From: Pinus tabuliformis
Taxonomy: Eukaryota; Streptophyta; Pinopsida; Pinales; Pinaceae
NCBI GenBank assembly: GCA_031772625.1
Contig: CM062807.1
Location: forward strand, 1,144,933,007-1,144,997,006
Length of the DNA stretch: 64,000 bases
Direction of reading: 5' to 3'
Numbering within the stretch: the first letter of the stretch is position 1; each line of letters begins with the position of its first letter. Position numbers and translations under genes: made by a program. Positions 1 through 10,889 of this stretch are shown piece by piece. The notes beneath the pieces are model-generated. The model saw only the letters and a program-made list of their open reading frames with translations, had not been told where the DNA came from and searched no databases.

Positions 1-83
1 AGGGCTAGCTACCAGGTTAAGCGTGGTTTGTGGTTACCCTAGAATTGCCTCCCTTTAGCCTGAGGTCAATCTAGGCGATAACA
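1..83 (+). repeat. 3' end of the left LTR of Ty3-type element A1
   Basis: These bases recur, with a few substitutions, at 5993-6075. The left copy is followed four bases later by a primer-binding-like sequence, so this is the last part of a 5' LTR whose start lies before the window. It ends in ATAACA, while the other copy ends in ATAAGA. The terminal segment can fold: CCTAGA (about 38-43) pairs with TCTAGG, with an inner CCTC/GAGG pairing. Only 83 bp can be compared, so the LTR length is unknown. Confidence 0.8.
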
Positions 84-86
84 TAG

Positions 87-106
87 TGGCAACCATACTG
101 GGGAAC
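87..106 (+). other. Primer-binding site of A1
   Basis: The sequence TGGCAACCATACTGGGGAAC resembles the TGGCGCC(A/G)TTGCCGGGGA type of primer-binding site used by Athila/Tat-like Ty3 elements, with several mismatches. It starts four bases after the LTR end, as expected for the minus-strand DNA start site. The matching tRNA is not identified here. Confidence 0.6.
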
Positions 107-328
107 GTAGTTTTATGTTCCTCAACAAAATGTATCTAGTTTAGATGTTATTGTTGATGGTGGACAACGATCAGACACTGGAAGGCTGAAATCATTCACT
201 TTGCGACTCTAAATCAGTTTTGAGATCAGATCCAAGGACTCCACTGGAGGATGAACCTGACTAGCAGCAACATGAAAGGACAATATGGAAAGATCAGGTA
301 TTCAAGTTAGAATTTCATCCAAGACATT

Positions 329-1459
329 ATGTTCATTATTATAAATTATTTCTTCTCTTTTCCCGAGAATGTCAAGAAGGCTTTACAAAGTATACTGTAT
401 TTGAGACAAGATCCTAGACCTGCATTTGATTCTTTCCCTTTAAAGATTGTGAAATATTCACATGCCTTTGATCTCGATCAAGACCCTTCTTCCGAATCTT
501 ATGCTGACCGTCTTCAAATTGATGAGCCTCAAGAGACCAAGACTGATTCTGTAGCTTTTGGACATATTCCTATACTTTGTAAAATTCGAAATAGATACAA
601 GCCTCTGATTTTACCTCCTATATCCCATGGTTTCCCTAAAAATCATTACCTATATCTACCAAGATTTGATGGTGAATGTGGCAACATCTCTGCTGAGAGA
701 CATGTACTAAATTTTGAGTCTTTTCTTGACCTTTTTGAAGTTGATGAAGAGGATGTCAATATTAGGCTTTTTGCTCTTTCTTTGTAAGGCAAAGTCAAGA
801 GTTGGTTTAAAACCCTGCCTGATGCGAGCATCTCAGATTTCCAACAGTTCGTCAAAGTTTTCCTCAACAAGTGGGTGGTCATACAAAACCCTTTCTTGCT
901 TCTAAAAGAATATAACCAGCTGAAAAGACAACCAAGGGAGACAGTACAACAGTTTTCTACCAGGTTTAACCAAGTTTATTGTTCGATACCTATTACTATA
1001 AGACCTCCTCCTGGATCCGCTCTCTTGCACTACCTGGATGCCTTTGATACAGAAATGGAATTTCAGCTGAGAGAAAGGAATCTTGCAACACTTGAAGAGA
1101 TGCAAAACAGTGCAGTAGATGTAGAGGCTAATTTGTTGATCAGAAGGGCAAAGTTGAAGGAAGAAGAGAGGAAGAACATAGATCCAGAGGAATCGACATC
1201 GTTAGAGGTAAAGCTCGACATTTTGGTAAGTGCAGTGGAAGAGATGATGCAAAAGATCACCACAAGGAATGAGTATGATGTTCAAGACCATGGCTCGTTG
1301 ATTGAAGAAGAACAAGTGGCTGATCCAAAATATTTCCTTTCTTATCCTAGTTTTCATAGATCTGCTAGTGATTGTTTTATAGATCATCTTGGAGAAGAGA
1401 GATCTGCTGATATGACATGTATGCTTGATGATGTGTTTTATATTGATGATTTGCCTTAG
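329..1459 (+). pseudogene. Ty3-type gag of element A1, one in-frame stop
   Basis: This frame encodes a retrotransposon Gag (capsid region). The N-terminal part has the LPRFDGECGN and HVLNFESFLDLFEV segments typical of plant Ty3 Gag. A TAA at 785-787 interrupts it, and the same frame then continues without a shift: GKVKSWFKTLPDASISDF, a Q-rich segment, and LRERNLATLEEMQ. It ends at a TAG at 1457. The order and spacing fit the retrotransposon gag family. Gag would assemble the virus-like particle in the cytoplasm. The stop and the absence of any pol show that this copy cannot work alone. The start is taken as the first ATG of the frame, but an upstream start is possible. Confidence 0.8.
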
Positions 1460-2247
1460 TTTTATCAGTATGTTGATGATTATGTTCACCAAACAGAAGC
1501 TTGTCTTGCAAACAAATCAGCAGCTAGTTTGTGGAAGGAGGAAGTTCACTTTCAGCAGCTCGAATACGGTGATCAGTCGTTGCATATTAGCTATGGAAGT
1601 GAGGAGGAAAGTGCGGCAAATGTTGAAGTAAGTAAAGGATCTTTGCTTTTTTTTTTACTTCATTTCGATTCATCAGAGACAAATTTCGTGTAATCAGAAA
1701 TCAACCATCAATAAGTTTGGATCTGGACCATCTAGAGGGCAATGAAATCCTTGGTCAAGACTTCTCATATCTAGATTTGCAGCCACCGAATGCCATTGAA
1801 TGTCACGTTGTAGATGAAGACTTGGAAGATGGAACATATGATCAAATGATGCAAGATGATTCCATACCATTCTGTTTTGAATCATTTCAGGTTTTGAAGG
1901 GAAATTTGCATAGTATATCTTCAAATGAGTAGCCTGTCGAAAATCATACAATCTCATTGGAACCAATAGAAAATGGGTTGCAATAGTCTTTTCAAGTTTT
2001 TCGTGATCCAATAGCTCATATGTTGGATGATGTCTACAGTCAAAGTCTTGAATCTTCATTAGCTAACTGTGAGCTTGAAAAAAGTATTGATACAAACTTG
2101 ATCCGACAGATGGTTTCTTTGTCATTTTCAGCAGGAGTCTCATCACAAAGCTCATATGAAAGTTTGCATGCATGGTATGAGGAGAAGAAAAGTAATCCAT
2201 TGGATGAGCCAAGTCCTAGTGCACATGAATTTCAAGATCCTTACTAA
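1460..2247 (+). pseudogene. Degenerate acidic continuation of the A1 polyprotein
   Basis: After the gag stop, acidic peptide segments continue in another frame (about 1717-1932 and 1933-2247), with in-frame stops near 1930 and 1984. The second part includes SSYESLHAWYEEKKSNP. No protease, reverse transcriptase or integrase motif is visible. It probably derives from the Gag C-terminus or linker of A1, but I cannot assign a domain. A short ACTT/T-rich tract at 1640-1665 marks a possible indel region. Confidence 0.4.
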
Positions 2248-4458
2248 GTATTTTTGGACTCAAATAGAGAATCCATATTATTCAATCTGGGAAAATTTGG
2301 ATCTTTTTACAAGTTTTCATGGGAGTTTCCTTTCAGTAGTTCTCTCTTGTTGTTCATAAGAAAGCACTTGCGGAGAATTCAAATAACAGCCAAAATGCTT
2401 ACTTGGTTGCATTGGTTGTTTCATTTCACTTGATCAGGTAATGAATGAAATAGTTAGAGTAGGTTTTATTGAATAAGCTCCACTTCGAGCGTCTTTTCCA
2501 GTTTGTTAGTTGTGTTTTAGTATTGAGTCAATTTTTAGTTGAGTAAAAGTCAGTTTCTGTTTTTGAGTCATCAGTATTCAGTCATGTATTTTAGATTGAG
2601 TTTTTATTACTCCATGCCCAATGGATAAGGCTACTAGGTCTACAACGTTCTTGGCACCTCCAAGGAGCTACCATCCCCATTAGAGCCAATGTTAGTGTTA
2701 GTGTCTTCACACTACCATCAATGATCAAAATCTACTCTTTTTCATTTCATAGTAGGAGTCTCATTCTGATGAGGTTGCATTCCATTAGGTCATGGATCCA
2801 CTGATGGTAGGATTTACTTCAGTTTTTTCCTCATGATATGTACTTGTTGATCTTCTTTCATACTTTTCAGTGATGATTCATGTTCATTTTGCAGTCCATT
2901 TCATCAAATCTTAGGGTTTGGTCTCATTAGGTCTTAGGGTTTCCTCCATGGTCAAATTCAGTGATTATGTGTTAATAATGGTTAGCAAACACATGATGAG
3001 GCCAATAATGATTAGCAAAGCCATAATTTATCATTTTGAAAGCCTAATGTAGTTCTCACCTCAAAACTTGTTTTGAGGTGAAAATAGGGTATTTTGCTTT
3101 TATCTCCATTAATGATGTAATTTTATGTTTTCATATGTAATATTGGTTCCCAGATGCTCCTAAGCATTTGATGATGTTGCCAAAGCACTTGCCACTGCAA
3201 AAATCAAGTCATCATGAGCACCAATTCACTTGCAAAAGCAAAAGAGAACAAGCACTAAACCCTAATTTCCTTTCCCACTGATCTAGGGTTGGCTATGGGA
3301 TCGAATATATCTAAGAAGAGGATGCATAAGGGATATCATAAGGTATGATGCCATTTCATATCATCAAACATCAAGCCTCCATCATTTGTCGAGAAGTCAT
3401 TCCAAGGGACAAGCCATTCACCACACATAAGGGACGGTTTTTCTTCAAACTATGTTTTTGAGCAAGAAAAGATGAATTTGACAAAAGCAAGAGAGGTTTT
3501 TGTCCATAATTGATCCAAGAAGAAAAATTTCTTTAAAATTTTACACGAGTTTTATGGTTTGGGAGAAATGTTGAAAATATCATTTAATTTAGGAGGGTTA
3601 ATGCACCTCTAGAGTGAACTTGGTAAAATCAATTTTTCTCCTAGATAGAATGACCAAATGACTTGTTTGATTAGTCAAATGATAAGTAGACACAAAGTTC
3701 TTTCCAATGTGCTATCATGAGCTCAATTTGGAGTTGAGGAAGACCTTCAAACTTTCACTGCAATAGCACTATGCATTTTGGCAGCCTCATTCTGCGCATT
3801 TTGACCAGTCTTGGGAGCTTAGACGTTTGACAGGGAAAATGAACTCCAAATTGAAAAATGCAAGATGTTCTAGAAATTAGACTCGACAAGCTTTCCAAAA
3901 AGCTATCGCACGCCCAATTTGGACACCGGGAAGGCCTCCAAAAGTTTCCTACAAAAGTCATTTTGCCTCTGGAAAGTGGCATTGCGCTCCTACCCTGGCG
4001 TTGCGCTTCTGGAGAATTTTTGCAGTGTAAAATTACATAGGCGCTTTGCTTTGAGGCCGGCACTGCGCTCCTATAGGAGGTGCGCTTTGCCCAGCAAAGC
4101 CCCAAATCACCTAAAATCAACAAATTTCACCACATTTCTTCAAGTTTCCCTCTTTTGCAAGTAAGTGCACTAATATCTCTTGTGGTTTAGGGTTTTTATA
4201 TCAAGTTTTTGTGGTTTTTCACATCCAAAATCAAAACCCTAGTTTCTAGGGAAAACTCTAGTTTTCCTACAATTTACCTCATGAACTAAAACCCTCATCT
4301 CTATTAGTGCTATCTTACCATATCAACTTCTTAATTCTCCCCAAATCCCCCTCACACATACATTTTCCCAAATCTCCCTCACACATACATTTCGCCAAAC
4401 TCCCTCATCCATACATTCTGCCCACTACATTCCTCCACACCATTATCCATAACACTAT
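2248..4458. other. Non-coding interior of A1
   Basis: No gene was found here. The stretch is AT-rich and lacks pol domains where a complete Ty3 element would have them, so A1 looks like a gag-only or large non-autonomous derivative. Visible structure includes a perfect hairpin at 3056-3081. There are also repeated phrases around 3690-3760 and 3840-3960 (a 'cca-atgtgctatcatgagctcaattt'-like theme that returns at 5030-5100) and a degenerate roughly 35-bp C/A-rich repeat at 4340-4430. Confidence 0.6.
3056..3081. other. Perfect 12-bp hairpin
   Basis: TCACCTCAAAAC is followed by a TT loop and its exact reverse complement GTTTTGAGGTGA. It sits in the non-coding interior of A1, just before a purine-rich GAGGTGAAAATAGGG run. 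The run could be a polypurine tract, or the hairpin could be a transcript-end or packaging structure. The function is unknown. Confidence 0.6.
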
Positions 4459-4466
4459 CCATATAT
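4459..4466 (+). promoter_or_regulatory. TATA-like box before a small ORF
   Basis: CATATATAACC lies about 30 bp upstream of the ATG at 4495. Its spacing and sequence fit a plant core promoter, although 30 bp leaves almost no 5' UTR. It may instead be the element promoter if the right LTR of A1 begins before it. Confidence 0.3.
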
Positions 4467-4494
4467 AACCATATTGTTAAAGCCAAAGGAAAAC

Positions 4495-4671
4495 ATGGAC
4501 AGAGACAGTGATTATGATTATGAAGAAGAGACATTTAGTGGCAGTTCTATGGAGAGGCACAGACAACGAAGGAAGCTAAAAGCTAGGTTGAGGAGAGCCT
4601 TAGAGAGAAAAAAGAAGCAAGATAGATTGAAGATGTTGGTTGAAGCCTCCCTAGCCCATCAAAGTAGCTGA
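4495..4671 (+). CDS. Small ORF, acidic head and arginine/lysine-rich tail (58 aa)
   Basis: I do not recognise this protein. It starts at an ATG in a good plant context (AAAACATGG). The first ten residues or so are acidic (DRDSDYDYEEE), then comes a strongly basic helix-prone stretch with RQRRKLKARLRRALERKKK, and it stops at TGA before 4672. The composition resembles arginine-rich nucleic-acid-binding peptides, but that is inference. It lies in the 3' part of element A1, either just before or inside the right LTR, and a TATA-like box precedes it. It could also be a chance ORF: 58 codons in AT-rich DNA is not long, though the charge segregation is unusual. Confidence 0.35.
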   Translation: MDRDSDYDYEEETFSGSSMERHRQRRKLKARLRRALERKKKQDRLKMLVEASLAHQSS

Positions 4672-5992
4672 TGGTGGTGTCCCATGCCAAATTTGGGCAA
4701 ATTTTGGAAAGTTTTTGCATTATTGAAATTTTGTAATTTTTAACACAGGATTTTGCCCAGAAGCGGTGCTACGCTTTTTCTTGGAGCATCAGATGGAGAA
4801 AAGGTTTGCATATTTGGATTCAAGAGGATGAGGACATGCACCTTGGAAAGTTTCAGAATTTTTGGAGTAGATTTGGTCCACCAAAAAGTCCAAAAACTAC
4901 TAAAAAATGACCTCTCCGCCTCTTTTTGGACACACAAATTTAGTCTTGGGAGATTCAAGTTTTGAGGGGGGAAATAACCTCGAAATTCAAAATTTCAGTT
5001 GTTCCAGAAACTAGACTTGAATACCTTTCCAATGAGATATCATGGGCTCAATTTGTCTAAGGGGAAGGCCTCCAAACGTAGGTGGAAAGTGGCGATGCGC
5101 TTTTGACCACTTTGCCCAAAAAATCGAAATTTCGCCTGTTTTGACTGTGGATTTGTCTTTTCTCTCCTCATGGATGATTTCACTCATGTAATTAATGACA
5201 TGGCATGTAAATGTGATGTTTAAATATTACTAGGGGGTAGATTCATTAGTTAGAGGTAGTTTTGAGGTTAATGAATCAGTTTCCCTACTTATAGAGGCAA
5301 GTTGTTTCACTGCCTATATTCCAGTTCTTAGTTGGGAAATGGTTGAAACTGCCCCTCTTCTCATGGATTCGACCTCTGATGGTCAGGATGAGTAGTTATG
5401 TATATATTATGTATTTTCTTTTTCATTAGTAGAGGTTGGACTCACTTGGATTCTCTGAGCTTGATTGTACATCATTGTAATCAGTTGGCAAGGAAATTAA
5501 TAGGACTTGCAGCTATTTTTATGGGATCCCTGTGGTATGGTGTTTTATCATAGTTTCTTCTTTTTTATCAATTGTTTATGTGTTTTATGTATGCCATCAT
5601 ATATTTCACTGCTTCTAATTGAATGATATCAAGATAGATAGGTAGAATTCATTGTTTGCAGTGCTCTACCTTGGGAAATCATTCAGTACTCTATGTTTTC
5701 TGTTGTTTGAGTAGGATCCATGATTGTCACATGCCCTCCTTAGCTCCTCACTGGTCTTAGACATCTCACCTCACTAAATTTCAAGTGATAAATCCTATAC
5801 CTACCTTGCCCCATAGAACACCCTGCATTTTGACCTAATTTCTCGGACCTAAAACTGCCTAGCTCCATCTGATCCACAAACACCAACAAATTCAATCAAA
5901 ACCCTTGAGATACTATACCTAGCATAAAATCTTGTTCCTGATCCAGTCATCTTGACTAAATCCATAAGGAGAGAGCCCTCTCCTGGCCTGGT
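4672..5992. other. 3' part of A1, including the undetermined start of its right LTR
   Basis: No gene is visible. Two purine runs could be the polypurine tract before the right LTR: GAGGGGGGAAA at 4964-4974 and TAGGGGGTAG at 5231-5240. A TATA-like CTTATAGAGGCAAG near 5278, followed by T-rich sequence and repeated TTGTAATC-type motifs, looks like an LTR promoter and transcript-end region. The left LTR is cut by the window edge, so the boundary cannot be fixed from this window. Confidence 0.45.
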
Positions 5993-6075
5993 AGGGCTAA
6001 CTACTAGGTTAATCGTGGTTTGTGGTTACCCTAGAATTCCCTCCCTTCAGCCCGAGGTCAATCTAGGCGATAAGA
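5993..6075 (+). repeat. 3' end of the right LTR of A1
   Basis: This is the second copy of window bases 1-83. It marks the right end of A1. Immediately to its right, minus-strand copia gag begins, so A1 inserted into element H. The TSD cannot be checked because A1's left end is outside the window. Confidence 0.8.
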
Positions 6076-6081
6076 ACATTC

Positions 6082-6639
6082 TTACTTTCCTTTTTTTAAA
6101 GCTTTAAAAGCAACTTCTCTCATATCTGACGGTCCTCCTTTTCTCATCTCAAAGGCAGTTAAGATTCCATGAAGATGTGTCATAGCGATAGTCTTCAGAT
6201 CCTGTTTTTCTTCTATGGCAGACACTTTTGATTCAAATTTAGCAGACAAGGATCTCAAAACTTTCTCAACTAAGGTAACTTCCTTTATTTCTTCACCCAT
6301 ATCCTTAATACAATTAACAACCTCATCTATACATAAGAAGTAACTAGCTATACTTTTCATCACTATGCATCTTAAGAGTTTCATACTGAATTCTGAGGGT
6401 TTGAAGCTTAGCACATTTTACCTGAGAGTCTCCTTCGTAGCTCAGAATGATTTTGTCCCATATTTCTTTGGTTGATTTGAGCTGCATGACTTTGACAAAC
6501 TCTGATTGAGATATACTTCCCAATAAACTATTGACAGCTTTGGCATTGGTTTCATATTGCTTTTTACTTGCCGTATCTGTAGGAATTGCTGTTGGAAATG
6601 TATATCATCCTTCCACAATTTCCCAGACATCCATTCCAA
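6082..6639 (-). pseudogene. Ty1/copia gag fragment of element H
   Basis: Read on the minus strand, 6639-6442 and then 6414-6082 give a copia-type Gag. It includes the segment EVTLVEKVLRSLSAKFES followed by SAIEEKQDLKTI, a pattern typical of the UBN2/gag-polypeptide family, in which these helices belong to the capsid. The frame is broken between 6442 and 6414 and is cut at its C-terminal side by the A1 insertion at about 6076. The rest of gag-pol should continue left of A1, outside the window. It lies just downstream of the H primer-binding site and LTR. Confidence 0.75.
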
Positions 6640-6780
6640 GTGATTGTAGATAGGTTTTGGTTCTTATTTTCCAATAAACAAAGTTGCTCCCATCAAAGAT
6701 TGGTGGTCTGATAGATCCCATGCTTTCTTGATTATTCATGTTGATGGATCTCCCTTCAAGCGATCAAGCTTCTTTTGAAG

Positions 6781-6798
6781 GACCTGCTCTGATACCAA
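6781..6798 (-). other. Primer-binding site of copia element H
   Basis: On the minus strand this reads TTGGTATCAGAGCAGGTC. It contains TGGTATCAGAGC, the standard complement to the 3' end of initiator tRNA-Met. It directly follows the LTR end in element orientation. Confidence 0.9.
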
Positions 6799-6799
6799 T

Positions 6800-8484
6800 T
6801 GTTGGAAATAATACTGAGAGGGGGGTGAATCAGTATTATCAGATCTATAATTTTATTTCCCAAACAGATTTATATATGCTACTTCAGTGAAGTGAACTAG
6901 CGTGTACACACGACTGTACTTAAAGCAACCAACATATATGCAGAGAACTTTTGATTTAGACAATTTATCATGTATTGAGCTTAAACCAGTATATCAAAGA
7001 TTTATTAGACAGTGCAGTAAAAGCAGAATAAAGAATCACACATAAGCAACACACATGAACACCAAGATATAAGGTGGAAACCCAATGTGGGTAAAAACCA
7101 CCTGTTGTTGTCATCTCTATCTTCTTTTAATAATGAGAAAATATGTTTACAATCTTGTACTGGTGCAGACTCGTACTAGTATGTAGGCACCCACTTGCAG
7201 AAGGCTACAACCTTCTCTCGTTCTCCAGCTACTACTGGAAGGGAGCTACAACCCCCTATCTCTTGTACTAGCCAATATGTTTACTAGTACGTAAGTGCTA
7301 GCCTACAGAAAACTCCACTCTTCCACCAGGGACCACGTTTCATGAATTTTCAGATTGGATACTCCTGGAAGACAACACCACAATCTAAAGGTCACCTTTC
7401 ATACAATTTTCACACTGAACCCATCAACAACATTGAAACTCAGAAAATCATAACTGCAATGCAACCATCAAATACATCTGCATCAACCAATCACTGAAAC
7501 TCAATCATCACTTTCTGAATCAACCACAACTGAATCAATCAATCACTAACAACCCATCATCATTGAAGAAAATCACAATCAATCAATCTGATCATTCAGA
7601 ACACTGTCACCAGAACACAAAGCAAAACCCAGAACTCTGTAACAACAAACAGAAACAGCTGAAACTTTAAACATCATGCTTCATAAGGTATACGCTACTT
7701 CCATGTGTCGAACCAGCGTGTATACGCACTTTTACCAAAGGGAACCAGTGTACAGATCTGCAAATTCCAATTTATGATGTATATGCTACTTTGATATGTT
7801 GAACCAGCGTGTATACGCTCTTTTACTAAAGCGAACCTGCGTACAAATCTGTAAATGCTAACTTAAAACATCACAACTATTCCAGACTTTGGCCATACCC
7901 AGATCATCACATTTATTGAATAAAACACGCGTCAGAATTCATATCTAGATTGTTCAAGATCAAACCACATAATGATAATACTTTTAAGCCTTTATGATCC
8001 TGGTCCATCAACCTTCATCAGCCATAAAGGTGCCTCCTTAGATCAAATCAAGCAAACCATTAGAAGCTCATTAACTTTCATATATGATCCAACACCTCAT
8101 AAGATATTCAAATACTTGCACCCTTGGCCTAATGATCTTCTCCTCCTTATATAGTTTTAGGCCTTTTTCAATAACATGGACCAAAACTACTTAGGACTAA
8201 TACCTTGGACCAAATACCTCGAACCAATTACCTTGGACCAAAAACTTTGTTTTCCCAATATATACGTGCTTTTCCTTCTGTGAAAGTGCGTGTGTACGTA
8301 TACGCTCCTTTTGTTCAGTAAACTTGCGTGTATACATAGCTTGGACAAGGTGAACCTGCGTACACCTGTCTTTCTTCACTCTTTATAGTTTGATCTGTAA
8401 TTCTTTGTTGTTGACCTGTTGCACTATGAGCTTTCATCTGAGTGAGTTGCCATCAAGGACAATACCTGTATCATAATGCCAACA
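6800..8484 (-). repeat. LTR (5') of copia element H, 1,685 bp
   Basis: The LTR runs from TGTTGG (6800) to CCAACA (8484), a perfect 6-bp terminal inverted repeat, and the primer-binding site abuts its left end. The interior carries several copies of a near-palindromic GCGTGTATACGC motif at 7716-7727, 7807-7818, 8288-8305 (expanded) and 8326-8337 (partial). Two roughly 90-100-bp tandem units sit at 7680-7860. To its right, the pol of copia element C resumes, so H inserted into C. Confidence 0.85.
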
Positions 8485-8990
8485 TCTGCATGAGTGGGTG
8501 CTTCCACTTTTTTCTCCTCTACATGTGGCTACTCCACATCATCCTGGGGTTCTTCTTTTGGAGCTAAAAGCTCCACTTCTCCATGCAACTGAAGCTCCCT
8601 CTCAAGTGAACATCTCATGGCCTTCTCTTCGTCAAACTTCACATCTCTACGAACCACTATCATCCTATGAGATGGCAGGTGCACTTGATAGTTGTGAGGT
8701 GTATTAGTGTACCCCACAAATATGCCCAACTCAAATGTTGGTTCTAGTTTTTTCTTGCATCCTTGGTAACATGATAGTAGACTGATGAACCAAAGATCCT
8801 GAAGCAAGCAACATCTAGTTTCTTACCTGAAAAAAAAATTATGGTGTGCTTATCCCGAGAATCCCATGAGGACTCATGTTTTGCACATAGATAGTTGTGT
8901 TGCATGCTTCATCCCACAAGTGAAATGGTAGGCCCTGATCATGTAACATTTTATGTGCAGCTACCACAAAGGAAATCCTTTCCCTTTCTA
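8485..8990 (-). pseudogene. Integrase C-terminal remnant of copia element C
   Basis: The minus strand encodes FELGIFVGYTNTPHNYQVHL and a following VVRRDVKFDEEKAM. These match the segment after the integrase core in copia Pol and align closely with element B (27230-27790). Compared with B, roughly 640 bp of the integrase core and pre-integrase region are missing: the sequence jumps near 8967 from the integrase C-terminal part to the segment after the protease. The right side of H cuts the coding at 8484. Confidence 0.75.
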
Positions 8991-9540
8991 AATATCACAT
9001 CGTAGCCACGATCCTCCAACATGGCAACTAAAACCAAATTCTTCTTCAATCCCGGAACATACATGACATATTTTAATGTGAGAGGAGAACCAAACTCCCT
9101 CTAAAAGGTAATAATATTGATTCTGGTTGCACTATACCTCCCATCATCTCCCATTTCAATGTGCATCTAGAGGTCCTTGTCATCCAAGTCACTGAAGAAC
9201 TCTTTGTTGTCGATCATATGGAATGAGGCTCCACTATCTAGATACCACAAACTACCCATCATTGATGTCACCATGTAAGCAATGAGGGTGAAATCCAACT
9301 TGAATTGTGAAGAAATAGCTTCACATGTCACTCCTCTTGAGGGCTTCTTTTTTGCCTTCTTATGAAGACACTTCGTGGCATAGTGTCCCAGCTCATGACA
9401 GTGAAAACATTTAATGTTCGACATGGCCTTCTTCTTGTCACCCTGACTGATATCTGATTTTGAATGGGATGACTTCCCTTTCCATTTATTCACCTTTCCA
9501 ACTAAGTCACAATTCTCCTCAGCATCATGCTTGGATGAAG
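8991..9540 (-). pseudogene. Zinc knuckle and protease segment of copia element C
   Basis: The minus strand shows a CCHC knuckle (CFHCHELGHYATKC), a lysine-rich linker, and the copia protease start WYLDSGASFHMIDNKEFFS, in which the catalytic D-S-G is intact. The knuckle would bind the RNA genome, and the protease would cleave the polyprotein. A degraded protease C-terminus follows at about 9160-8991. The N-terminal side is cut at 9540 by the insertion at 9544-10889. Confidence 0.8.
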
Positions 9541-9543
9541 ATT

Positions 9544-10889
9544 TTTTGGGTCAATTTACTATGTAAACTAACACAGGTGTTTTACTTGTCAATCCAGGTT
9601 TGTAGACTTGGAAGCATGTCCAAAATATATGGATTTCAAGTAAAATCAATTTTAGAAGGAAAGGCTCAATGGTTAAAGTAAGTGCATATTGCAAATAAGT
9701 TCTAATTTTAAAGAAACTAAAAAGTCTCTAATTCAAGATGCAGTAAGCAAAGGAAGAGGCTCCTAACTTAGGAGGTCTCAGTTGTCCTTGCTCACAGTAC
9801 TGTCCCCAAAAAGAGAAACTAAAGAGCAGCAGTTTGTGATGTATAGATAGCAAGAGAAGAGGCTCCTAACTTAGGAGGCCTTGGTTGTCCTTCCTCACAG
9901 TTATACTCCAACAACATTACCATTGCATCAAATCATAAATTGAAATTCAAGAAGTAATTCAAGAAATGCAAAAGGATGAATTTTAGTTGTGATTCATAAT
10001 TTAATAAAAAGAGAATTGAACTTAAATCCTTGGTTGTCCTTTCGTATGCAAATTATATCTTAAACCAAAATCATCTATAAATCATAAAGAAATCATAACA
10101 CATCTAAGCAACTGAATCATAAAACTGAAACAAGAAATATTGAATCAAAACTATGCTAATTTATACAAAATTTAACCAAAGTGTACTTAGCTTGGTATGG
10201 GGGCCCTCCAACCTTGCCTTGTACACCTGAAGAACTCTTCAGCTACAGCTAACTTGATAAAACACTCACAGCATGAACAACAATAGAACAATAGAACTCA
10301 TTCTTCAAATTAACTCAATGGTCTTCAATAGTCTCAATACAAAATTACACACTTTGAATGGTTCATGAACTATGTTTAAATAGGCAAATCATAAACAAAC
10401 TTTGCTATAATGGCTCTAACAGACTTATCTATCCTAATCCATCCATATAGGTTGAACTCATCAAGTTTGGTTCACAAAATTAGGAAAATCCCACAAAATA
10501 AGAAATTTGCCCCTTTTTACTAGGGATTTCTGAATGACAGGTCAAGTTTGACCAGCGTTGATCGGGCTTGTGTTTGCTCAGTTTGATCGAACCAATAGGT
10601 ATTCCTTCATCTGTGGTTCCCAATATTTCCAAATATGTGCTCAAATCTCACCCAGGTGTCCTGCACATATGACTTTAATGGAGCTATTACGGGAATTTTT
10701 AATGCAGTCCAAATTTACTCTTAAAACCCAATATTTACTAAAATTTCTAAAAATAGAAAAACTTAATTTAGTTACCTGAATATGCAAAATAGGACTAAAT
10801 TGAAGCATATGTAAGTGAAATAAGATGGATTATGGTGGTAAATGAATGGATTTAGGATAGGTAAAAATGACCAAAATTGAGGGCCAACA
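9544..10889 (+). mobile_element. Probable solo LTR inside copia element C
   Basis: The C gag/protease frame is interrupted here. Flanks are GATGAAGATT on the left and AGATCCATC on the right; the aligned uninterrupted site in element B reads GATGAAGAGCCATCC. This supports an AGAT-containing target duplication. The insert starts TTTTGG and ends CCAACA, one mismatch from a TGTTGG/CCAACA pair. It has no coding potential. A TTTAAATAGGC at about 10374 could be a TATA box. A unit with the palindromic GGCTCCTAACTTAGGAGG core occurs at about 9750 and 9857. Confidence 0.6.

Noticed and set aside
6781-6798. Possible tRNA-Met gene remnants at the several TGGTATCAGAG sites
   Set aside because: Only the 3'-terminal complement is present, next to LTR ends; no cloverleaf arms exist.
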